Shown in pieces: positions 11,301-20,806 of a stretch of 64,000 nucleotides of DNA. The first letter of the stretch is position 1. Each line of letters starts with the position of its first letter. The translations under genes were made by a program, and so were the position numbers. Origin of the DNA: Liquidambar formosana (taxonomy: Eukaryota > Streptophyta > Magnoliopsida > Saxifragales > Altingiaceae); the NCBI GenBank assembly GCA_039720395.1, contig CM077826.1:38034790-38098789 (forward strand). The letters run 5' to 3'. The notes beneath the pieces were generated by a model. It worked only from the letters and a program-made list of their open reading frames with translations, made no database searches and was not told the DNA's origin.

Positions 11301-12934
11301 TGTAGACAATCTGGAACTAAGGTCAAGTGTTAAATTGTGGTATATCCCAAAAGTGGTTGGGATAGTATTTCTATTACCCTAATGAACAAAAGTTGTCCAT
11401 TAGGATGTTTGCTGGATTTTCTTGTGAAAGAGTTCATTCAAGAAAGATGCAAAAGTAGATAGAATTTATAGAATTGTCTGTAAAGCCACAAACGGACAAA
11501 GATCCAACCCTTGTCTCTATTGAGACAAAAACCCTTAACTACACTACAATCTTTTCATAGATCAAATTGGATATTTCTTAACATAAGAGAGATATTGTAT
11601 CTCTACTAGAATGTGAAAGAATTGTTCTTTGGTGATAAAGATCACCAAGATAATCCTATTGATTATGACTAGACGATGTTTCATATCAACTCGAGAAATG
11701 ACTAAGGGTCATTAAATCCAATATGGATAGGTAGAGACCTTAAAGGCTTGGCTATTTAAGAATGTTTTCAACATAGGCAAAAAGTTGTCTATAAAGAAAC
11801 TTGTTTGATAATAGTTATGCTGAAATCCATTTGGATCTTGTTATCTATAAACACATATTTTGAATATGAGATATGTCAAAAAGGATATAAAGATGTTATA
11901 TCAAATGGTGAAAAACCATAAAAGTGTGTAAGTTATAGAAGTCTATTAATAGACTACAAGGTTCTCATAATTAGAACATCTATAAAGTTGAAGTAATCAA
12001 ATTGTTTGATTTCTCTCATTGTATAGATGGACCATGAGTGTATAAAAGGTTAGTGGGAATGCGATCGTTTTTCTTTATCCTAAGTATAGATGACATCATA
12101 ATCATTATGAATGATATATGAATGTTATCTAATGTAAAGTTTTAGTTTTTGGAGAAAAGCTAATTCATGAAAGATTTGGCAGAAGCATCCAATAAGATCT
12201 ATAGAGATAGATCATATAGATTGCTAAGTATCTCCAAATCATCAAACATAGTTGAAATGTTGAAGGAGTTCAACATGGAGAATTCTAAAGGAGGTCTGAT
12301 TTACTTCAGATAAGAATTCATTATTCAAGGGCATGTGCCCTAAGATAACACAAGTAAGGTTCTTAAAGTGTATTGAACCTGATATCTATTATGTTGTAAT
12401 TGTTACAAATAGTTATCAATCAATTCAAATTTGGAATATTGGATTGTATATGGAAATTGTAAACTCATAGTAGATGGGTATATGGATTTGGATATAATCC
12501 ATATGGGGTATATTTTATATTTGCTTTAGTTGGTGAAATACTTAATGGAAGAACTGTATGAAAGATACAGTGGATTCCATTATTAAGGGTGAATTAATTG
12601 TCGCATTGTCTAGGAGACTGTTTGGATCTATAAGTTCATTTAGAACTTGGAGTTGTTCCTTCCATTGAGTTGCCCACACCTTGTTTTGTGACAACAATGG
12701 GTCTATAGCTCAAGTATAGGAATCACGGTCTCATCAAAAGTTCAAACACATAGAGAGACAATTCCAAGTAATTAGAGGAATCATTGGAAGAGGTAATAGA
12801 TACATTACAGAAGATATTATCTACATAAGTTTTTGTAGACCTACTGACTAAAGCTTTAAAACATAATTGGTTATGTCTAAGACCAACATCTTGAGAAGAT
12901 AGGTATGCGATACATGGTCGATTAGCTTTAGTGC

Positions 12935-12944
12935 AAGTGGGAGA
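12935..12944 (+). other. Copia polypurine tract
   Basis: AAGTGGGAGA lies two bases before the TGTTAGG start of the 3' LTR, the usual plus-strand primer position for plant copia elements. Confidence 0.85.
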
Positions 12945-12945
12945 T

Positions 12946-13617
12946 TGTTAGGATTCTGCCCTAGAGCCAATCATAGAGATGATTGTTTAGGGATTAGGAA
13001 CAATCATTTGATTTCATTTGTGTATGTCACATTTATTATTGATTTAATAAAAGGGCTTATTCTATTATGTTTATATGCATAATTTATATTTACATAATAT
13101 GTCCATGGAGTTAGAGTTGAGAATATGGAATTACAAAGAGTTGTAATTTTGAGACTGTAGATATATCTCTGTACTAAACTCCTAAAGCATTCCTAGTTGA
13201 AGGTTTACTATGATGGACAATAATGAACCATAGGACTAGCACTTGTTAGGTTGACTCTATAGGAGGATAGCTAGTCTCAAGCTATTTGTGTGGAGACACT
13301 ACAACCAACAAGTGGATGCCTATTACGAGAATAGGTACACTGAATGTGACCAAAGATATGAGATAAACTGAATGGAGTTTTATCCTGCCTGTCAATCAAT
13401 TTCTCATTGTTATAGTGGTACAAGTAATCCTTAGACCTGAGACACTATAGTTGTCTTATGCATGTAGCTTTAGAAGTTTGATAACACTAAGTGCAAATCC
13501 TATTCAGGGGTTTGCAAAGGTGTTCATTGGCCCTACTGCTATGTGTATGAAGGCATGTGAGTGATCAATAAGGGATCCATCACTCTCAGGAAAAAGAGAG
13601 AGAATGTCTCATATAGC
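12946..13617 (+). repeat. Copia 3' LTR, first part
   Basis: It matches 4931-5607 closely and ends in ATAGC (13613-13617), the target duplication made by element A. Confidence 0.92.
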
Positions 13618-14207
13618 TGTCACACCCCATTTTTGCACCACCTTACTAGGGCTCATCATTTCATGCATGTTTTTGTTTTGTTTTTGAGTCTAGTCACTTG
13701 CATTAGTTTTCTAGAGTCACAAGGACAATGGATATGAATTTTGGTTCAAATTGGAGTTGATCTTGAGGGATAATAAGAGCTTTTGTGACTTGAGGGGCAT
13801 AATCGTCTTTTAAGTCCCAAACTTTTCATTTGACCTTGGAATGATCTCCAAATTGTCAATTGGAGTTCATATGGATGCATAAGAGGTATTTTTAGTGTCA
13901 ATTTGGTAAGTCAATGGCTCGGGATTAAAATGGCTCGATGTAGTTCAAGTTGGTTAATTGACCCTTCCTTGGGTTAGCTCTAATTGACTCACAATTACCA
14001 ACCAAATCTTTTCAAATTGACTTTCATTAGTCATCATTTTACCCTCAAAAGTGTTTCATGAAGTTCAATTTTGATATGGCCTGATGATGAGTTTAGTGTG
14101 GTTATTTACGGATTATCCTTGAAGAATTAGTGCGAATCACAGCATGAGATTTTTGGTTAAAATGAAAAGAAAATTATTTTATTAAATTAGCCATTTTTAT
14201 CATGACA

Positions 14208-14271
14208 CTAACACGTGTACGTATGTGATGAGTGTGTGTACGCACATACGATACATGTGCATGCGTGTTAG
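14208..14271. promoter_or_regulatory. G-box hairpin in element A U3
   Basis: Arms CTAACACG (14208-14215) and CGTGTTAG (14264-14271) bracket a second inverted pair, GTACGTATGTG against CGCACATACG. The left arm contains CACGTG, a G-box core, and the segment is dense in ACGT cores typical of plant bZIP/bHLH sites. It lies about 140 bp upstream of the TATA box. Regulation by such factors is inference. Confidence 0.5.
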
Positions 14272-15881
14272 CGGTCAGTCTCCCGATTTTTATAAAAGAC
14301 AATTTCCTTTTCCTATTCAGATTAGAAGTCTTTTATCATTATAAAATACCTTTTAATTATTCTCCAAAGAAACCTAGTCCAGGAAGGAAAGGGAAACTCC
14401 AGATTTCAGCTATAAATACTTTCTTAATGTCTTTAAACAAGGGAGAGGAGAAGAGGGTTTGGAGGGAGTGAAATTCGTCATAATTCAGCAGCAGATTTTC
14501 TGAAAACCAGCAGTCGTATTTTAATCATAACTTTTTCATTCGAAGTCAGAATTTGATGAAATTGGTCTTGTTAGAAAGATAATTCAATTCTCTACAACTT
14601 TGTATTTCACAAGCTTTGTCCAAATCCAACGTTTGCATACCCAAAAACGCGATTGAAGTTGCTGCTGCTGCAAAGTGACGAGAATCACTTTTTCTTTTCT
14701 CTTGTTCTCTTTTTGTTTTCTATTTCTTTTCAAAGTTGAGTGAGTTTTGATCTCTTTGCTGTGATACCACTTTGACAAAGAGGAGGATTCGTGTTGGTTT
14801 GATTCACTCTAAAGACCTGAGGAGCCACGAACAATTACAAACACAAGGGGAGCCACTTCCTAAGGTATTCTCCTTCTCTATTCAAGCTTAAACTAGGTTC
14901 TCATATGGGTTAGGCTTATTGCATGTTAAAGGTGACTTTTTTATCATGTATTAACACTCTAGCTAGTTAATATACATGGAATATCTATTTTTTATCTACT
15001 GTTTAGCATGCTTTAGGGCTGTCCTTTAGGTTTTTAATGCATAGTTATGATTCTTGTGCTCCTGTTTGTCCTTGTGTTAGGATTAGTGTCATTGCATGTT
15101 AGAGTTAGGATTTTCATCATGTTATATTGCTTTAGTTAGTTAATATGCATGATTTAATTTCTGTTTAGTTTGGTTTTAGCATGATTAAAGTATGTTTTGT
15201 ATGTTTTTAAGCATATTTGTGAGTTTAGGGTTTTAGAGTCATTGTTTCGTGTTTGTTTTCATATAGCATGATAAAGTAGACTTTTTTATTTGGTTTTTCT
15301 TCGTGTTTGCTGTATATGTTTTTCATATGGAGTAAACATGATAGTTTTGCATGCATGTTAGTATGTTTTAGGGTTTTTATGCATGATATGGTTCTAGGAA
15401 TATGTTAGGACTTATTATTGTTCGCTGTTTTTGCTATTGGCATGCTTAGTGGATGATTTTAGGTCATAATACTATTCTGTCCAGATTTGCATGTTAGTGT
15501 TTTTGCATGGTTTTGAGCACTTGTAAGGGTGCAAATAGGTGTGGTATTTGTCCTATGGCAAATAGGGCTGCTTATGTCTGAAATGGCTAAATGCTTGGAG
15601 CTAATTGCGCTCAGGTAAGTGGGTGTGAAGGTGCCCCAATTCACCTTTCTTCTTAACTCATTCTCTTCTCCCTATCTAGGGTTAATTTTTAATACAAGTC
15701 CTATGGTTTAATTAGAGGTTTCCTTAACCAACAAAATTCTGGTTTTTATTAAAGTTTCCATTTTGTGGATTTCTTTCCTAAAATCAAACTTTCTATCATA
15801 TTCAACTCTTTTGATCAAATAAGGAAACCTAGGGTTTTTACCATAGGTTTGTATTAGGATTTAACCTTAGTTCTAATCGAA

Positions 15882-15948
15882 CTACGTGGACTTTGATCCA
15901 TGTATTTCGTTGCATGGTACGTAGGCGCTCTTCGTGAGGCTCAAGTCC
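15882..15948 (+). other. Pseudoknot-like motif in element A 5' LTR
   Basis: Stem strands: S1 CTACGT 15882-15887, S2 GGACTT 15888-15893, S3 CCATG 15898-15902, S3' CATGG 15913-15917, S1' ACGTAG 15919-15924, a small CTC/GAG hairpin, then S2' AAGTCC 15943-15948. S1 and S2 helices cross. It lies downstream of the TATA box, so it should be in transcribed R/U5 RNA. The same motif occurs in the 3' LTR at 30756-30822. Confidence 0.55.
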
Positions 15949-16405
15949 GTTCTAGGATCCAAGCATCCTAGGTTTATTTATGTTTTCTTTTCTTCTTTTT
16001 ATTTTCTGTTTTTATTTGCTTATTATGCATGGATGGATGAATGAAATATATGATATGCATGCAATTCTTGTGATGATATACTTGCTGATTTTTGTATGGA
16101 AAGACTTTAATTTAGCCCAAATGAACTGAGAGACCGAAAGGGTGACATGGGTGCCTATAGGCTTTGCCTAGAACCTTCCCATGTCATAACTTAGCCTCCG
16201 AATCCCCGATTTCTTTGGTTTTCAAAAGATTGGTTTTTGCCTTTCCTTTTTTATGGAGTCATTCAAATTGTTTTCCTAAAACAAACTATTTTTAGGGTTT
16301 TCCTTGTTTCCTTTAAAAAATAAGGTGGCGACTCCTTTCCTTTTTCTTTTTCAAACCCACTTTCTTTTCAATCCCTCGTGGGCCCAATTTCCGGGGTTCA
16401 CAGTT

Positions 16406-16423
16406 TGGCGACTCCACTGGGGA
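16406..16423 (+). other. Element A primer-binding site, probably tRNA-Arg
   Basis: TGGCGACTCCACTGGGGA begins four bases after the LTR. Its complement ends in GTGGAGTCGCCA, which I recall as the 3' end of a plant arginine tRNA, the primer reported for Ogre-type Tat elements. The exact isoacceptor was not checked. Confidence 0.8.
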
Positions 16424-17280
16424 TTTGTGGGCTAGACTCTATAAAGTTTAAATGGGCTAGGTTAATTTCTTATGTTTAATTAAAATCAATCACATTGCAT
16501 CCGCTTGATTGTGTGCTTTCATTTATTGCATTGTGTGCGCAAACTCTTGCATGTTAGGATCGATGTCCCTCGATGTATCCTTGCCAACGATCGGCCTAGT
16601 CTCAACCTTGGTTTTCCTGATTCCATGTGTTGGGGCGAAAGCTATCAACCTCTCTTGCCTAGTACCCTTGGGCTTGCCCTTAGGTATATTAAATGAGTTA
16701 ATCACGTACTGCTGGACCCACGCGGCGTTCCTGATGCCACATGTGGTTAGGTATAAGGATTGCTCAAGCAAGTGAAGGACCCTAGCCTACCCTTATCATT
16801 AGTCCATATAGACAGACTTGTAGGACACTACGGTCTCACCTTTATGCACCCACAATTGTTTGTAATGATGCTATGCCGTGTTTGTGGTGTGAGGCTTTAT
16901 ATCTTATGCCCTTAATATAGACCTTTAAACCCTAGCCTTCGTTAAGGCCATGGGTTAGGAGGAATAAATTAAGGAAATAGGATGTAAAGCTATGTTTGTG
17001 ATGTGCTAGTCCTAGGGGATTAATTAAACCTAATTGAAGGACTCTATGCCCTATTCTTTAAAACATACCCTTAATCCATGACCCCTGTAAAGGTAATTGG
17101 ATAAAAGGAATGAATTAATTGAACATGGTGTAGAGACCGAATTCATTAAGGAAAATATGGAAGGTTTAGGACAGATCCTTAGGCTAAAGGTTAAAACTTT
17201 TCTATCCATAGACGTGCTGGCTTGGATCCGCAATCCACAAGGGCTGCCTAGTGAGTGTTGAGTCCACCCATCAGACAGAC
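16424..17280 (+). other. Untranslated leader of element A
   Basis: These 857 bases between PBS and gag have no convincing ORF. The small ORFs at 16505-16775 and the minus ones at 17051 and 17248 are spurious. The leader probably carries packaging signals, but I see none I can name. Confidence 0.6.
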
Positions 17281-18525
17281 ATGGCCGACGAAAGAACTAG
17301 TGAGGGGCACTTCGACCTTGAGGCTTGCCTGAAAGCCATCATGGCCAAGCTTGATCATACCGCCGAGACATCCGATACCGCATTGAAAATGGCTCAAGAG
17401 AACCAACAGAAGATGGCGGATCTTGAACAAAATGGCTCTAAGGCCCATTCCTCGGGTATACCTCATGGGGCTGGCACCGAAGAGGGACCTCAATCCAATG
17501 AGAACACCAAGACAAGGGGGGAAAGTAGCTCGAAACCTGAGGTCACCGACCTAGAAGGGGAAGCCAAGGGGAAAGGTACTAGCAGTGATTCCGTGTTAGC
17601 TAGCAAGGTAGAAGCTTTGGAGAGAACCATAAAAGGGATTCGCAGGGCTGATGACATGGTCGATGTGCGGACTCTATCCCTGTTTCCAACGGCTCGTATT
17701 CCACTACAATTCAAGATGCCGGAGTTAGAAAAGTTCGATGGGACGGGTTGCCCTAAGACTCATTTGAAGATGTACGTGCGAGCTATGCACCCTCGAGGGG
17801 CTACTGACGAGCTTTTAGCTCAAATGTTCCATGAAACCTTGGCCACTTCTGCTTTGAAATGGTTCTTATCCTTGGATGAGAATAGAACCCGGACTTGGGA
17901 AGACATATGCAATGAGTTTTCAGAGCACTACAAGTATAACACAGAGGTGGACGTTACTCGAAGGGACCTAGAAACTACCAAGCAAGAGGCTCATGAAACT
18001 TTCTCCGCTTACATTACAAGGTGGAGACAAAAGGCGTCGAGAATGACGGATAGGCCGAATGAGGAGGACCAAATTCAGTTAGTGGTTAAGAACCTGCTGC
18101 CCGTGTATCACAAGCACCTATTTGCCCACTATTTCCCAAATTTCAAAGCTCTCATTGGGGCTGGCACGCAGGTTGAAGATGCTATCAATGATGGGACAAT
18201 CAAGACTGAGGAAGTGAGGAGTCGCAAGACAAACTTTACTGGGAAGAACAATGCCGAGGTCAACACCATAACTCAACCAATCCAACCCTTTTCTCTCAAT
18301 GATGTCAACCCACCTCGCCAATTCACTGACCTATTCATGCCACTCGAAAGAGTCCTTGAAAAGCTCATAAGTCGTGACCTATTGAAGCCACTCGACCCAA
18401 GACCTCCACCAAATCCCTTACCCAAGAGCTATAATGAGAATGAGTACTGCAAGTACCACCAATCCAAAGGGCCATGCCACCAATCGCTGTATTCGCCTTC
18501 GCCACCAAGTCCAAGACCTCATTGA
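17281..18525 (+). CDS. gag: Gag polyprotein of element A, C-terminus shifted
   Basis: Gag forms the virus-like particle and binds the element RNA. I take the ATG at 17281 (MADERTSEGHFDLE) as the start; the frame is open to a GTG at 17251, but GTG is an unlikely start in a plant. After a charged N-terminal third there is a conserved FKMPELEKFDGTGCPKTHLK segment. Then comes the retrotransposon gag domain, with WFLSLDENRTRTWEDICNEF and RRDLETTKQEAHETFSAYIT. Near the end lies NENEYCKYHQSKG, the start of a zinc-knuckle-like motif, but at about 18470 one extra base in a GGGCC run shifts the frame and a stop follows at 18523-18525. The rest of the motif continues in the frame of the next ORF. Element B keeps the uninterrupted reading at the same place, which marks this as an insertion. 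Confidence 0.88.
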   Translation: MADERTSEGHFDLEACLKAIMAKLDHTAETSDTALKMAQENQQKMADLEQNGSKAHSSGIPHGAGTEEGPQSNENTKTRGESSSKPEVTDLEGEAKGKGTSSDSVLASKVEALERTIKGIRRADDMVDVRTLSLFPTARIPLQFKMPELEKFDGTGCPKTHLKMYVRAMHPRGATDELLAQMFHETLATSALKWFLSLDENRTRTWEDICNEFSEHYKYNTEVDVTRRDLETTKQEAHETFSAYITRWRQKASRMTDRPNEEDQIQLVVKNLLPVYHKHLFAHYFPNFKALIGAGTQVEDAINDGTIKTEEVRSRKTNFTGKNNAEVNTITQPIQPFSLNDVNPPRQFTDLFMPLERVLEKLISRDLLKPLDPRPPPNPLPKSYNENEYCKYHQSKGPCHQSLYSPSPPSPRPH

Positions 18526-20620
18526 CAAGCAAGTCATTTCACCACCAACCCGTCCAAATGTCACCCGTAATCCTCTCCCATCACACAACAACACACCCCC
18601 ACCTAACACCATAAATGCCATTGGGGTTGAATCCTCTCGCCCTCGCCATCCCATAAGACAATACACTCCGCTCCCCATGACCTTAACCCGTCTCTTCACC
18701 ATTTGCCGCAATAACAGCCTTATCATGCCACTTCCACCAAAGCCAAGACCATCAACCCCTCACCAATATTGCCAATACCATCGTGCACCCGGCCATGACA
18801 CCGAGGCTTGTTCTATACTAAAGAAGATCATCCAAGACCTCATTGACCAAAAGGTTTTGTTGTTGCCAAAGAAATCTATCCAACAAGAGCTGAAAGAAAG
18901 ATATGAAGCAGGGGATCCTCAGGTTGGCCTATTAGGTGAAGCGTCGGGGAAATATGATTACTATGTGCTGTACTCAAGCCCAAGTCCGATATCAGATGAG
19001 CCGATAGTCCCTTCAGGTTGGGATGACTTGCCGACAGAGATGGAGAGCATCGACATGATAGAATGGGATGACTTGATGAATGACTCCGAGGAAGTCCATG
19101 ACATATGGGCTAGCGATGATGAGTTGGACCATATAACCAGAGGGGGTCGTCATTTCAAGCCCCCCCACCTAGAATCTGAAAATCCGTTGGAAGATTTGGA
19201 AGGGCAGAGGCGTCCTAGCTTGCAAGAAGAAGAGGATGAAGTGCTTAGGCAGCTGAAGAAGACCAATGCCAACATTACTATTTGGGGCTTGCTCATGGCC
19301 TCGCATAAGCACAGACAGACCGTGTTGAAACTGTTGAATCAGATACAAGTGCCTGTTGACACATCCCCCGAGGGATTGGTACATTTGGTGAATCCAACTC
19401 CCAAGAACTCAACCATCGTGTTCACCGATGTAGACCTACCTAAAAGCGGGCCGAGCCATTCTCAAGCTCTCTATGTGACCGTTGACACTATGGGGAAGAG
19501 GGTTCCCACCGTTCTTATCGACAATGGGTCCGCACTGAATGTATGTCCTCTCCGAACTGCCACTGTTTTGGGTTTGGGACCCACTGATTTCACGCCATCT
19601 GGGCAGACCGTAAGAGCTTATGACAACACCCGCCGAGAAGTAATAGGGGTAGTTACTTTGCCTCTTATCATGGGACCCACTGAATTTAGGGTAGAATTCC
19701 AAGTGTTGGATGTGCCGTCATGTTTCAACTTGCTGTTGGGCCGACCTTGGATCCATCCTGCTGGGGCTGTACCATCTTCACTCCATCAAAAGGTGAAGTT
19801 TCCTTACGAAGGGGCCATAGTAACACTTCAAGGGGACTATGAATTGAAACTCGCAGGTGTGCCGATATGTGAGATACAACCCAAATCAGCAGCGATACCG
19901 CTATCTGGGTTTGACTATGTCCAATGCATTGAAAAAGAGCTCGAAAAGGGTGAATTAATACCCTTGGACTTTTGTCCCCATGGCAACTTGCATGTTGGTG
20001 AAATCATGAGAAGAATGAGTTTCTTTCCAGGCATGGGGCTAGGGCGTCGCCAACAAGGGATCCCTACGTCTATTCAAAGCCGTGTCACCTCATACACCTT
20101 CGGGCTAGGATATGAGCCCTCCAGAAATGATTATGTGGAAATGCTGAAGAGGAATAAAGAGAAAGTAAGAGCCAAAGCCGAGGGAAGGGTGCCAGACCTG
20201 AGGATCTCGCCATATCGACCTACTTTGAATGGTTACTTCGTCAAAGAAGGGGATGATTTTCTATATTGCGGGTTTCCAGAACCCACCTTTGACCAAGCTA
20301 CCAAGATCCGAGTTCCGGGTTTTGAAATCTTCTTCACCGAATGGTATCCAATCACAGCTGAAATGGTGGATGATGAAGCCATCAATAATGAGTTCTGGGA
20401 AAAGAAAGAGGAAGACTGGGCAGAGAACCTTGACGCAGGGGCTATGACTGAAATGTTCCAAGATATGATCCTCACCGTGGAAGACTCGACCATTGAAGAA
20501 CTCCAGGGTTCATCCATTAGCCATGCTACTGTGCCATTCCTGAATTGGTACCTTGAATGTGGTGTCATTGCGGAGATCCATGAAGAAGAAGACCTTGGCC
20601 TACCTGATAGCAGCTTGTAG
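18434..20620 (+). CDS. pol: Gag C-terminus, aspartic protease and G-patch-like segment of element A
   Basis: The ATG at 18434 is only where the frame opens; genuine sequence enters at about 18470, after the shift in gag. It continues the zinc-knuckle-like motif (HATNRC) and has a second similar motif, YCQYHRAPGHDTEAC, at residues 112-126. An acidic linker follows. The retropepsin domain shows its catalytic D-N-G-S at residues 363-366 (LIDNGSALNVCP) and the LLLGRPWIH signature near 433-441. Residues about 521-550 contain MRRMSFFPGMGLGRRQQGI, a G-patch-like stretch that I know from other Tat polyproteins. The unspliced frame ends at a TAG at 20618-20620, which lies inside a candidate intron in frame with RT. 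The protease would cut the polyprotein in the particle. Confidence 0.88.
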   Translation: MRMSTASTTNPKGHATNRCIRLRHQVQDLIDKQVISPPTRPNVTRNPLPSHNNTPPPNTINAIGVESSRPRHPIRQYTPLPMTLTRLFTICRNNSLIMPLPPKPRPSTPHQYCQYHRAPGHDTEACSILKKIIQDLIDQKVLLLPKKSIQQELKERYEAGDPQVGLLGEASGKYDYYVLYSSPSPISDEPIVPSGWDDLPTEMESIDMIEWDDLMNDSEEVHDIWASDDELDHITRGGRHFKPPHLESENPLEDLEGQRRPSLQEEEDEVLRQLKKTNANITIWGLLMASHKHRQTVLKLLNQIQVPVDTSPEGLVHLVNPTPKNSTIVFTDVDLPKSGPSHSQALYVTVDTMGKRVPTVLIDNGSALNVCPLRTATVLGLGPTDFTPSGQTVRAYDNTRREVIGVVTLPLIMGPTEFRVEFQVLDVPSCFNLLLGRPWIHPAGAVPSSLHQKVKFPYEGAIVTLQGDYELKLAGVPICEIQPKSAAIPLSGFDYVQCIEKELEKGELIPLDFCPHGNLHVGEIMRRMSFFPGMGLGRRQQGIPTSIQSRVTSYTFGLGYEPSRNDYVEMLKRNKEKVRAKAEGRVPDLRISPYRPTLNGYFVKEGDDFLYCGFPEPTFDQATKIRVPGFEIFFTEWYPITAEMVDDEAINNEFWEKKEEDWAENLDAGAMTEMFQDMILTVEDSTIEELQGSSISHATVPFLNWYLECGVIAEIHEEEDLGLPDSSL

Positions 20621-20787
20621 GTGTCTTAGTTTAGTAATATTTCCCTAATTCAATAAGATGTATCTACTTTACTCACTTTGTGGAGTCATAGTATTGATAC
20701 AGATTTGTTTGTTTTCCTTCTTTCTTTTGTGTGTCATTCCCATTATTCCTAGTCAATAAAGTGTGCTTTCTTTCTCTATATATGCAG
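20617..20787 (+). other. Candidate 171-nt intron between protease and reverse transcriptase
   Basis: The donor GTAGGT at 20617 overlaps the TAG stop and is the only nearby GT that removes it. The acceptor is ATATATGCAG, ending at 20787 after a CTTTCTTTCTCT pyrimidine tract. 171 is a multiple of three, and both flanking frames are the same, so splicing gives one open frame. Ogre elements are known to splice an intron at this place, which supports the call. Not tested by RNA data. Confidence 0.6.
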
Positions 20788-20806
20788 TGTCTCTTTTCTC
20801 TCCTCT

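Larger units (their letters stand above)
6598..12934 (+). pseudogene. Decayed copia gag-pol region
   Basis: No long sense ORF survives. Traces of the reverse transcriptase can still be read between about 12025 and 12330: an S-I-D-D-I-I-I-I-M-N-D stretch (12083-12115) where the family has its catalytic Y-V-D-D, then M-K-D-L-A-E-A, R-D-R-S-Y-R-L-L and a MENSKGG-like segment, in shifted frames with many stops. RNase H C-terminal traces (FVDLLTKALKHNW-like) lie near 12830-12870. The gag half, 6600-9400, is very AT-rich with no recognisable zinc knuckle. It holds 18-bp tandem units (CAAGCCAATGGTGGAGAC, 9058-9095), palindromes and TTTAGGG runs. The pieces 7820-8005 and 8913-9237 look like chance ORFs. 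Confidence 0.8.
13618..16402 (+). repeat. Element A 5' LTR
   Basis: It starts TGTCACACCCC and ends GGGTTCACA. From 13618 to about 14076 and from about 14860 to the end it matches the solo LTR at 1783-4501. The middle is unrelated and carries its own TATA box at 14411-14418 (TATAAATA after CAGC). The ORFs at 14232, 14584 and 15459 lie inside it and are repeated in the 3' LTR; I do not regard them as genes. Confidence 0.94.

Noticed and set aside
14232..15644. ORFs repeated at 14232/29106 and 15459/30333
   Set aside because: They recur only because they lie in the two identical LTRs; no start context, domain or conservation supports them.
18434..18525. Programmed frameshift between gag and protease
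   Set aside because: Overlap lies inside a zinc-knuckle-like motif, where element B is in one frame, and two more such shifts occur in pol; insertion or assembly error fits better.
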